Assembly (NCBI GenBank): GCA_026122225.1
Contig: JANEZZ010000308.1
Coordinates: 84,712-148,711, forward strand
Reading direction: 5' to 3'
Length of the DNA stretch: 64,000 nt
Origin: Heloderma charlesbogerti
Lineage: Eukaryota > Chordata > Lepidosauria > Squamata > Helodermatidae
In this document: positions 23,581-33,853 of the stretch, piece by piece
Numbering within the stretch: position 1 is the stretch's first letter
How the letters are laid out: every line of letters begins with the position of its first letter
Notes under the pieces: model-generated
What the model saw: the letters and a program-made list of their open reading frames with translations, nothing else
The model's database searches: none
Told to the model about the DNA's origin: nothing
Position numbers and translations under genes: made by a program

Positions 23581-25875
23581 AATTCATGGATAGGCAAGAA
23601 GACGAGAATGAAACTTTTGAAAAGCAAATTGCCAATGTTTCAAGGAAGCATGATGTAGTGGTAATGGGGGACTTGGATTTCCCTGATATTTGTTGGGAGA
23701 CAAATTCTGCAAAACGTGGCCCCTCCAAGAGATTCCTGACTTGTGTTGCTGATAATTTCCTCCTACGGAAAGTAGAGGAAGGAAGTAGAGGATCGGCTAT
23801 CCTTGACTTGATCCTAGCCAACAGAAATGACTTAGTGGATAAAGTAGCAGTTACAGGAACTCTGGGGGAAAGTGACCATGTTGCACTTGAGTTCTTGGTT
23901 CTAAAAGAAGCAAACGTTGAGTGCAGCCAAACGCGTACCCTGGATTTTAGGAAAGCCAGTTTTAATAAACTCAGAACACTGATCAGTAAGGTCCCATGGC
24001 AAGTGACTCTAATGAGAAAAGGAGTCCAAGATGGATGGGAGTTTTTAAAAACGGAAATTCAAAAGGCATAATTACAAACAATTCCAACAAGAAAAAAAGG
24101 TGGAAGACAACAGAAGAAGCCAATGTGGCTTCACAAAAAGCTTAGAGATGACCTGAAAACAGAAAACAACACATATAGGAAGTGGAAGGAAGGCCAAGCA
24201 ACAAAGGAAGAGTACAGGCAGGTAGCACAGAATTGCAGGGATGGCGTCAGGAAGGCTAAAGCTGAGAAAGTGCTGAGGGTAGCGAGGGATGCTAAAAGCA
24301 ACAAAAAGGCTTTCTTCAGATACGTGCATTGTAAAAGACAGAGGAAAGAAATGGTGGTTCAGCTATTAAATAAGGATGGCAAAATTATAACCGAGGATAA
24401 GGAAAAGGCAGAAGTGCTCAATTCCTACTTTGGCTCAGTCTTCTCCCGAAAGAAGGTCTATGAGCCCCCCTGGCAAAGGCGAACTACAGGCTAAAGTACA
24501 GACTGACTGATATCAGTCCAGCCAGTCTGACATCAATCCCTGGGAAGATTCTGGAGCAGATTATCCATGTGTAAGCACCTTGAAAACAATGCAGTGATTA
24601 CTCGAAGCCAACATGTATTTGTCAAGAACAAATCTTGCCAGACGAATCTGATCTCATTTTTTGATCAGGTCACCTCCCTTGTGGACTGTGGGAATGCTGT
24701 GGACATAATATATCTCAACTTCAGCAAAGCTTTCAAGAAAGTGCCCCATGATATCCTGATGAGCAAACTAGCTCAAAGTGGGCTAGATGAAACAACTATC
24801 AGGTGGATCCACAGTTGGCTGCAGAATCGGACTCAAAGAGTGCTTATGAATGGGACCTTCTCAAACTGGGGAGAGGTAACGAGTGGGGTACTGCAGAGCT
24901 CAGTCCTGGGCCCAGTGCTCATCAACATTTTTATTAATGACTTGGAGGAGGAGGTGCAGGGAATGCTGATCAAATTTGCAGATGACACAACATTGGCCAG
25001 GATAGCTAATACCCTGGAAGACAGAAACAGGATTCAAATTGATCTGGATCGGCTGGAGTGGTGGGCAGAAAGCAACAGAATTAAATTTAATAGGGATAAA
25101 TGCCAAGTTCTGCACCTAGGAAAAAGAAACCAAATGCACAGTTACAAGATGGGGGATACATGGCTCTACAATACTACAAGCGAGAAGGATCTTGGAATTG
25201 TTGTCGATCACAAGCAGAATATGAGCCAACAATGTGATGTGGCTGCAAAAAAGGCCAATGCTCTTTTGGGCTGCATTCATAGACGTATAGGTTCCAAATC
25301 CCGGGAAGTACTAGTTCCCCTCTACTCAGCACTGGTTAGGCCTCATCTTGATGACTGTGTCCAGTTCTGGGCACCACACTTGAAGAAGGATGCAGACAAG
25401 CTGGAGAGGGTTCAGAGGAGGGCAACAAAGATGATCAGGGGACTGGAAACAAAGCCCTATGAAGAGAGACTGAAAGAACTGAGCATATTTAGCCTTGAGA
25501 AGAGAAGACTGAGGGGAGATATGATAGCGCTCTTCAAGTACTTGAAAGGTTGTCACAGAAAGGAAGGCCAGGATCTCTTCTCCATCATCCCAGGTGCAGG
25601 ATGATCGGATGAGTGCAGGACATGGAATAATGGGCTCAAGTTACAGGAAGCCAGATTCTGGATGAACATCAGGAAAAAAACCCTGACTGTTAGAGAAATA
25701 CGACAATGGAACCAATGACCTAGGGAGGTGGTGGGCTCTCCCACACTGGAGGCATTCAAGGTGAAGCTGGACAGCCATCTGTCAGGGATGCTTTGACTTA
25801 GATTCCTGCATTGTGCGGGGGGTTGGACTGAATGGCCTTGTAGGCCCCTTCCAACCCTACTATTCTATGATTCTA
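23581..25875 (+). mobile_element. CR1 LINE, 5'-truncated and internally deleted
   Basis: The plus strand starts inside the endonuclease (DENETFEKQIANVSRKHD...MGDLDFPDICWETN), runs to about 24490 (LNSYFGSVFSRKKVYE), then jumps to the RT (SLTSIPGKILEQIIHV near 24520). The segment between SVFSRK and the RT entry is missing. RT from 24567 is open for 345 codons (LNFSKAFKKVPHDILM, FADDTTLARIA). It ends TACTATTCTATGATTCTAGG. Confidence 0.9.
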
Positions 25876-25957
25876 GGCATGGAGATTTCACTAAAACAAT
25901 AGAAACCTCCAAGCTTCGTCCTTTACAACTGCTAAGACACATGCTTCTCCAATAATT

Positions 25958-27098
25958 TCCTTGACTTCAGCAAAGCTTTCGACAAAGTGCCCCATGATAT
26001 CCTGATGGGCAAACTAGCTCAAAGTGGGCTAGATGAAACAACGATCCGGTGGATCCACAGTTGGCTACAGAATCGGACTCAAAGAGTGCTTCTCAATGGG
26101 ACCTTCTCAAACTGGGGAGAGGTAACGAGTGGGGTACTGCAGAGCTCAGTCCTGGGCCCAGTGCTCATCAACATTTTTATTAATGACTTGGAGGAGGAGG
26201 TGCAGGGGACGCTTATCAAATTTGCAGATGACACAAAATTGGGCGGGATAGCTAATACCTTGGAAGACAGAAACAAAATTCAAAGTGATCTGGATAGCCT
26301 GGAGCGCTGGGCAGAAAACAACAGAATGACATTTACTAGGGATAAATGCCAAGTGCTGCACCTAGGAAAAAGAAACCAAATGCACAGTTACAAGATGGGG
26401 GATACATGGCTCAACAACACTACAAGCGAGAAAGATCTTGGAATTGTTGTTGATCACAAGCTGAATATGAGCCAACAAGGTGATGTGGCTGCAAAAAAGG
26501 CCAATGCTCTTTTGGGCTGCATTAATAGAAGCATAGCTTCCAAATCCCGGGAAGTACTAGTTCCCCTCTACTCAGCACTGGTTAGGCCTCATCTTGATGA
26601 CTGTGTCCAGTTCTGGGCACCACACTTTAAGAAGGATGCAGACAAGCTGGAGAGAGTTCAGAGGAGGGCAACAAAGATGATCAGGGGACTGGAAACAAAG
26701 CCCTGTGAGGAGAGACTGAAAGAACTGGGCACATTCAGCCTTGAGAAGAGAAGACTGAGGGGAGATTTGATAGCGTTCTTCAAGTACTTGAAAGGTTGTC
26801 ACAGAGGGGAAGGCCAGGATCTCTTCTTGATCCTCCCAGAGTGCAGGACACGGAATAATGGGCTCAAGTGACAGGAAGCCAGGTTCCAGCTGAACATCAG
26901 GGAAAACCTCTTGACTGTTAGAGCAATACGAGAATGGAACCAATTACCTGGGGAGGTGGTGGGCTCTCCCACACTGGAGGCCTTCAAGATGAGGCTGGAC
27001 AGCCATCTGTCAGGGATGCTCTGACTTGGATTCCTGCATTGAGCAGGGGGTTGGACTCGATGGTCCAACCCTACTATACTATTCTATTCTATTCTAAT
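25958..27098 (+). mobile_element. CR1 LINE, 5'-truncated in RT
   Basis: Starts at DFSKAFDKVPHDILMGKLA and continues through GVLQSSVLGPVLINIFINDL, FADDTKLGGIANTLEDRN and the C-terminal block to a CR1 3' end degenerated to (TATTC)n. It shares the unusual GVLQSS reading (normally GVPQGS) with the copy just upstream, so the two are close relatives. Confidence 0.9.
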
Positions 27099-27249
27099 TT
27101 CTAACCAGTTCTAACCCCTGACCATTTGGGATAAGTGGAAAAAGCTGTTAATTCCCACTCCTTTCCTACTGTGACCCCGTTTTTCTACCACCCATTGTTT
27201 CTTGGTAGAGCTGTATAAAGGCTAGGAAGAGAAAGGTTTTATAGCCTTA

Positions 27250-28015
27250 AAGACCTATATAATGACCAAATTTCAAAAAAGGAGAGTAAATACAAGTAAC
27301 TTCTTCAATTTGGCTACAAATTTAGCAAATTATGTTTTTACATCAAATCCCTCAGTTAAAAGAACAGTTAACTTTGAAAAGTTAAAAGAATACCCAGAAT
27401 CTGAAATGAAGAATTTAATTTCACAAATGTATAAGATTACAATTACCTAGAAATGAGTGGAACAGGGGGATGTAAACAGTCATGGGAGACTGGGCTTAAA
27501 GTGACAATTCAGCAGGAAAGTTGGAATGCATTGTGGTATAGCTCCAATGAAATCAATATCCATGAGAACTAGAGAAACTACTATTAAAATTCTTAATAGG
27601 TGGTACCTCATCCTGCAGAAGGTAAGACAGACAGATAGAAGACTCAAGTCCTCACTGCTGGAAGAAATGTGGATAAAAGGGAACATCGATTCACATGCCG
27701 TGGAAATGTGAAAGCATCCAACTATTCTGGACTCAAGTTTTTGAAAAAAATCACAAGTATTACCAACCAAGTAATCTAACAGTGCCCTTTACTTGGAATG
27801 CATAATATTTTCGCTGAAAAAAAATGAACAAAAAAATGAACACAGGGAACTGATGTATTTTGCCTTAGTTGCAGCATGCCTTGGAGTAGCTGCCAAATGG
27901 AAAACTGAAAAACAACCCACCATGCAAAACTGGATGATAAAATTATGGACCTTGGCACTCATGGAAACTCGCCAAATAACCTGGAGCAGAGCAGCACATC
28001 TCAACGCATGACTTA
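27250..28015 (+). mobile_element. Old L1 LINE ORF2 C-terminal fragment
   Basis: The plus strand in shifting frames reads SEMKNLISQMYKI, INIHENTRE...ILNRWYLILQKV and then HRELMYFALVAACLGVAAKW with KTEKQPTMQNWMIKLWTLAL. This is the C-terminal end of an L1-type ORF2 (the NRWYLTPxxL and ALVAAxxxIAxxWK blocks). Stops and frameshifts are many. Confidence 0.65.
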
Positions 28016-28407
28016 AAGCGGTGCTCCACTTCCCTATGCACATATAACCACAGGGAACCTCCTAACCACCAGAGGGTGCAGGCCAGTCCTCCACCCTCCT
28101 CTTCCCTTTGCCAGCCTAGTTGTTAGGGAGGCCACGGTGTCCTACACCACCAGGGCGTGCATCTCTGCTGGCACTTGGTTCACATCTGTCATATGCGTGG
28201 CTGCCTGCCATGGCCATGGGCCTTTGAACTATGTTGTGGTCAGCTGCCTTGCTGTACATGCTTTGCCTCATAGTAAATGTACAGGGAGGGGGGTCCTTGC
28301 TAGGCCCCTGTCAGGCCACGAAGCCATGTGGCTCATGTTTCAGCCCCCCTGTCGGGTAAAACCATGACTACACATATGGCCATGTCAGAACAGTCCTCTC
28401 CTCCAGG

Positions 28408-29939
28408 CAGGGCCAGCCCTAGGATAAGTAGTGCCCTGGGTGAAAAGTGCCTTTGGTGCCCCCCTCCAGTCAGCTTTGCAGGGCCACCCAGAGGGTTTAT
28501 GGGGCCTGGTGTAGGTGTGATGTTGGGGGCTCTGCTGCTGCCCCCTGCAAGGACCCCTGCATACGTGTACAAAGCTGGGGGCCACATGCGAGACTTCTTG
28601 CCTGCACAAACTACATCTGAGAATTCTCGCCCACCGCTCCTCCATGCCCTGGGATCAGGCAGAATGAGAGCTGTGCTTCATCTGTTCTTACATGAGGAAA
28701 AGGGAATAGGGACTGGGTTGTGCCTCTCCTGAGCACCTCCTCCAGATTCCAAGCCTCTTCCAGGAGGGCTTCTTTCTGCTTCCTGGGGCTCAGCCTCACA
28801 GGTCTTTTCCTGGTTGTGGCCTGCTGCTGGCCTTCTCTACTCCTCGATCAGGAAGGATCCCTCCCCTAAAGCCTGGCCACAGGGAAAGGCGTAGGAGTGG
28901 TGTGAGGCAGTTACGGAAAATTGCTCTCCAGTGGCACCTTGCCAGGAAATCCTAGGTGGCCTTTACTCACTCACCCGTTGTGCTCTTTCCCCAGCAGGCC
29001 TGGCCTTCTCCCGGTGACCCAAGCAGGCCAGCTCTGACGCAGGATCCCTCCGTAAGGAATTCTTCCCTGTTCCTTCTCTCCTTACAGCCAGCCCTGTAAT
29101 GGGCTTCTTGGCTGGGCCAGTCATAAGCCTGCCCCACACTCTTATCTCTATTGCTGCCCAGACAGAAAGATTGTACTCGACTGTGATTGGGTTAGACTCC
29201 CTTACAGTTGGGCTGCAGGGCTAGCTCATAAGCAGCTGCCCCCATCCCAGCCTCCCAAGGATACATTTTACAGCCAGCTTAAGCCTCAAATTAGCAACTA
29301 TTCTGTTTCATGCACAGCTGTGTAAAATATTTACTTCCTCATGGCCAGGGAGAGGTCCCATTATGTCACAATTACATGCTGACATTCAGTGTCATCTTAC
29401 ACTCTAATATACCATTCCCTCTTTTTATGAACACTTTTAATAAAATACTGAGAATTCTGGTCAGCAACGTGGCAGGGGCCAATGGTATGCATGGGCACTG
29501 GGGGGTGGGGGGCCTGGGGCAAATTGTCCCAGTCCCCCCGCCCCCAGCAGCTTTGCAGTGTTATGAAGTTGTGTGGTTTGTGAAGTGCTGCAAAGCATAG
29601 CAGTGTAACAGAATATCCATTAATTGTATTTTTATAAATAATAAATAAAAGTTAGAAATAAAAAGGTATCCAGCTGACCTCTTACAGCTTACAGCTTTAT
29701 TTTATTATTATATAGGCTTATAGCAGTTACAGCAGTTGAAGCATGATCATTTTTGTAGGTAGTACCCAGATAACCTTTAGACCCTTAAAAAAAGGGTTAC
29801 AGACACTTCCTTTTTGCCACCCTAGCTCACTGCAGACAGTACATTCAGAAAATGCAGCCCCTCGGCTCCATTTGGTGCCCTGCTCAGCTCAGTGCCCTGG
29901 GTGACCGCCCAGCTTGCCCACCACCTAAGGCTAGCCCTG
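28408..29939. mobile_element. Non-autonomous hAT DNA transposon, 1532 bp
   Basis: Ends are CAGGGCCAGCCCTAGG and, inverted, CAGGGCTAGCCTTAGG (two mismatches in 16). Both sides carry the perfect 8-bp target duplication CCTCCAGG (28400-28407 and 29940-29947). CAGGG termini with 8-bp duplications define hAT elements. GTGCCCTGGGTGA recurs just inside each end in the same orientation. No transposase frame exists; it must have been mobilised in trans. Confidence 0.85.
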
Positions 29940-30119
29940 CCTCCAGGCCTGGTTCCACGGGAGCCTGTGTTGCCAAGGGATCCTCACCTCCCCCCAGAGA
30001 CAACTAATTTCCTGAACAACTTGTGGGGTTCCATGGCAGACTTGCAGAGTTTGCTTAACAAGGCAGCCCATGTGGAACTGCCCCCGAGAAGCAGAGAGTT
30101 TGAAAACAACTGTTCTAGA

Positions 30120-30870
30120 TGAAGCATGCCCATGTAAACTCAGGCACAGTGGGATCACAGAGTGCAGGCCAGTTAACCTTTCATTTATTCCAATGAGGCA
30201 TTTTGAAGGTGAGTGTTAAGTTAGTTAGCTGCACCTGGAAACGAAGCTGACAAGGAGGATCACAGGTGTTATTAAAGAAACATAAAACCGTCATCCCTGG
30301 GTCTTGTTGCCATTAGTTGTTTCCTGAACTTTCAGAGTGTGTATTGCTTGAAATTGTAGGTCAGCTGTTTTTTCAAGTAAGATTTCAAGTTTGTGGGTGA
30401 TGGGTTTTGTGTTCAGCATCTGTTTTTTCATTATTAATTGTAAAGTTAGTTGTACAAAGGTTACTTTAGGGTATAATAGGAGGCTGCATATGTCATGAGA
30501 CCTCGGTGAATAGCTTAAACCATGAGTGGGTTATTAACCATGTAGCTGGTGAAGATGGTAAAAGGGGTAGCTTGTGGTTGGCATTTAAGCAGAAAATAGT
30601 CAGAAAGCCAGAATTTTTTTCAACGATAACAAAAATTCTGGAACTGTCAAACAAAACAGTAATGCTAGTTAGACAATGCAACATGTTAGGGTTGCTATTT
30701 TCTTCTAATAGTTTTGTTTCTGTGTCTTTAACGGTGGCCACACACTAAACATTCCATTAAAGCTTTAGCCCTTGCCTCCCTGGGGCTAAAAGCTTTATCT
30801 CCCAAACTATTGTATGACTGCTGTTAAAGGCACAAAGGAGACAACCTGTATTATTAAATGAAGTGCTTAG
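30120..30870. other. Unassigned intergenic sequence
   Basis: AT-rich sequence without recognisable repeats; the opposed open frames at 30493-30748 have no domain or splice context. Confidence 0.35.
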
Positions 30871-32367
30871 ACATAGAATCATAGAATAGTAGGGTTGGAA
30901 GGGGCCTACAAGGCCATCGAGTGCAGCCCCCTGCTCACTGCAGGAATCCAAGACAGAGCATCCCTGACAGATGGCTGTTCAGCCTCGTCTTGAATGCCTC
31001 CAGTGTGGGAGAGCCCACCACCTCCCTAGGTCATTGGTTCCATTGTCGTATTGCTCTAACAGTCAGGAAGTTTTTCCTGATGTTCAGCCGAAATCCGGCT
31101 TCCTGTCACTTGAGACCATTATTCTGTGTCCTGCACTCTGGGATGATCAAGGAATGATCCTGGCCTTCCTCTCTGTGACAACCTTTCAAATACTCGAAGA
31201 GCGCGATCCTATCTCAGCTTTAGCCTTCCTGATGCCATCCCTGCAATTCTGTGCTACCTGCCTGTACTCTTCCTTTGTTACTTGGCCTTCTTTCCACTTC
31301 CTATATGTGTCCTTTTTTGTTTTCAGGCCATCCCTAAGCTTTTTGTGAAGCCACATTGGCTTCTTCTGTCGTCTTCCACCTTTTCTTCTTGTTTGAATGG
31401 TTTGTGATTGTGCCTTGAGAATTTCCTTTTTTAAAAGCTCCCTCCCATCTTGGACTCCTTTTCTTGTTAGCGTCACTTGCCATGGGACCTTACTTATCAT
31501 TGTTCTGAGTTTATTAAAATCAGCTTTCCTAAAATCCAGGGTATGCGTTTGACTACACTCGGCTCTTGCTTCCCTTAGAACCAAGAACTCAAGTGCAACA
31601 TGGTCGCTTTCCCCCAGAGTTCCTGTAACTGCTACTTTATCCACTGAGTCACCTCTGTTGGTTAGGATCAAGTCAAGGATAGCCAATCCTCTAGTTCCTT
31701 CCTCTACTTTCTGTAGGAGGAAGTTATCCACCACACAAGTCAGGAATTTCCTGGAGGGGCCATGTTTTGCAGAATTTGTCTCCCAACAAATATCAGGAAA
31801 ATTGAAGTCCCCCATTACTACTACATCATGCTTCCTTAAAACATTGGCTATTTGCGTTTCAAAAGTTTCATCCTCGTCTTCTCCTTGATTGGGTGGCCGG
31901 TAGTAGACTCCGACCACCAGGTTCCTTTTATTCTTTGCTCCATTTATTTTGATCCAGATGCTCTCGATGGGGCCACCAAGCTCATCCTCCTGTATTTCTG
32001 TGCAGAGATATGTCTTTTTCACATACAGTGCAACCCCACCTCCCTTTCTGTTCCTCCTGTTCTTTTTGAACAAGTTATATCCTTCAATTGCTGTATTCCA
32101 GTCATGAGAGTCATCCCACCAAGTCTCAGTTATACCTATCAAGTCATAATTTCCCTCCTGTATTAAGAGTTCAAGTTCGTTCTGTTTGTTTCCCATACTC
32201 TGGGCATTAGTATGTAGACATCGAAGACCATGTGCTTCATAGTCTGGCTTTCTTCCTACGTGTTTGTGAAGACTATTACTGGGCGCTATCAGAGCTGTTC
32301 TCTCCATTGCAGTGCATGCGCCTATGTCCATTGTTACCCCCAACATTACATCTCCCTTCCCCATAGG
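30871..32367 (-). mobile_element. CR1 LINE with internal deletion (3' end joined to 5' half of ORF2)
   Basis: 30871-31212 is the CR1 3' end (minus). At about 31213 it jumps, in the same orientation, to the linker after the endonuclease, and 31220-32364 is an open 392-codon endonuclease reading from MGKGDVMLGVTMDIGACTAM through ITETWWDDSHDW and VMGDFNFPDICWETN. RT is missing entirely. Confidence 0.9.
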
Positions 32368-32528
32368 AGTCAGTTATACGTTTACTTATCTACATTTCTA
32401 GGCTATAGATCAACTATTTTCTGAATCAGTTATTTTTGGTCCAGTTACTAGGTATTCTTATCTCCTTGTTCTGAGAATTGTAGTTCTGTATGGGTTGGCA
32501 GGGCCACAGTTCTCAAGACAGTTTAGAG

Positions 32529-32664
32529 CAGAGGTGGCCAACTTCTGGTCCTCCATATGTTTTGGTCTACAATTCCCATGAGCCTTCACCATCGGCTATG
32601 CTGGCTAGGGCTGATGGGAGTTCTTGGCCAAAATATCAGGAAAGCCACAAGCTAACACCCCCTG
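32529..32664. mobile_element. hAT MITE, 136 bp, palindromic type
   Basis: Begins CAGAGGTGGCCAACTT and ends ACACCCCCTG, with inverted similarity and a central TGGCTAGGGCTGATGGGAGT typical of this reptile MITE family. It is flanked by GTTTAGAG and GCTTAGAG (7 of 8), consistent with an 8-bp hAT target duplication. Confidence 0.7.
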
Positions 32665-32699
32665 GCTTAGAGAAAGCCATGGTATCTTGGTCTACATTG

Positions 32700-33700
32700 C
32701 CATCTTTTCAACCAACCAGCCCCTGTCCATGTGTTACTAACTGCTGCTTGACCTACAGGAACTAGTAGATAGAATGTCATTCATAGAAATAAGAATGATC
32801 ACCTGTGAATTAACAGATGCAGGGGCTTGATTGAAAAGTAAAGAACCTTAGCTCAAAGCTGCTAGTACATACATTACTGGACTACTTATAGCTAAGGGGT
32901 GGACAAACCTAGAAAATCAAAGACTGGCATGGATTTTTACGTACATTGGTCCGTAATGCCTAAAACTGGCCCAGATTCACAGTGAGATTACAAATCCTGC
33001 TTTTTTATGTCTGTGCTAAGAATTGCATGTTCACATAAGTAACAGGAGGTAGGCGTGAGGATGAATTCTAACTAGAATTCCTATGTGAATGTGGCCTCTA
33101 GATTGGTGCCTAGCATGGAATACTTGCTAGCCAACCTGTGAGGTGGTGGTTCTGAACCTGGTATCTAAGGACTTAGTTTTCAGAGTATTTGCTTGCTTCA
33201 TACCTTAGAATAGGGATGCAGAACTGGGGGTCAAGCCCAGCCCTCCAGGGTTCCCCAGACAGTCACCGCCTTTCCCCTGACAGCCAATTGTTTGGTGGTT
33301 TCCTGGATTTGTGTAGTTTTTCCCCATTCCAAAAGGCTGAAGTATCTCTCCTGAGGCTTCATGACTGGCAGGAAAAGTGTTCAGCTACAATCTGCTGGTA
33401 CTTTGCCCCCAGCCATTTTGCTTTCAGCCTCCAAGAGCTTCTCCAAAACAAAATTTGGCCCTCAGGCTGAAAGAGGTTCAACAACCCTCCTTAAAAACCA
33501 TGGTTCCCTATTAAATAGTAACTCTGCTGCAGAGGCAACACAAGGGCTACTCTACAGATGGCTCCTAAATGTAATGTATGAATGTTCTAGAGAAATTCAG
33601 TTTCTAAGTAGGGCAGATATGACCAAACTCTGAATGAAGCCATCTCAAAACCGTATCTGTGTATTGGTGGTAATGCATCCACAGTATTCTAATAGCTACA
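32700..33700. other. Upstream region of the H2B variant
   Basis: No clear promoter elements recognised. A hAT-like repeat may span about 33215-33495 (AACTGGGGGTCAAGCCCAGC...TTTGGCCCTCAGGCTGAAAG). An untranslated first exon of the H2B variant could lie here, but I cannot place it. Confidence 0.35.
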
Positions 33701-33724
33701 TGCTTTTGCCTCTTAATAGCCAGG

Positions 33725-33853
33725 ATGAAAAATTCCTTGGCTCCCCATCGGCACCATAAAGAACTGTCAGCATCTGCACTCCATTGCATACGGTTGTACA
33801 GAATGAAGAAGAAAGTGGTCTATTCAGATTACATATACAGAATCCTAAAACAG
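33725..33853 (+). CDS. H2B variant coding exon 1
   Basis: 43 codons covering a short tail (rich in His/Arg/Lys) and the alpha-1 helix YSDYIYRILKQ. It is bounded by a pyrimidine-rich AG acceptor-like site at 33714-33719 and a perfect GTAAGTG donor at 33854. Confidence 0.78.

Noticed and set aside
27793..28011. A small host gene at 27.8 kb
   Set aside because: The peptide matches the C-terminal end of L1 ORF2 and is flanked by other L1 pieces in shifted frames.
15666..33853. Exon 15666-15794 as first exon of the H2B variant
   Set aside because: In the phase needed to join, the segment has an in-frame TAG. An ATG downstream of that stop would give a short MEDCTR extension, but over an 18-kb intron this is too weak to accept.
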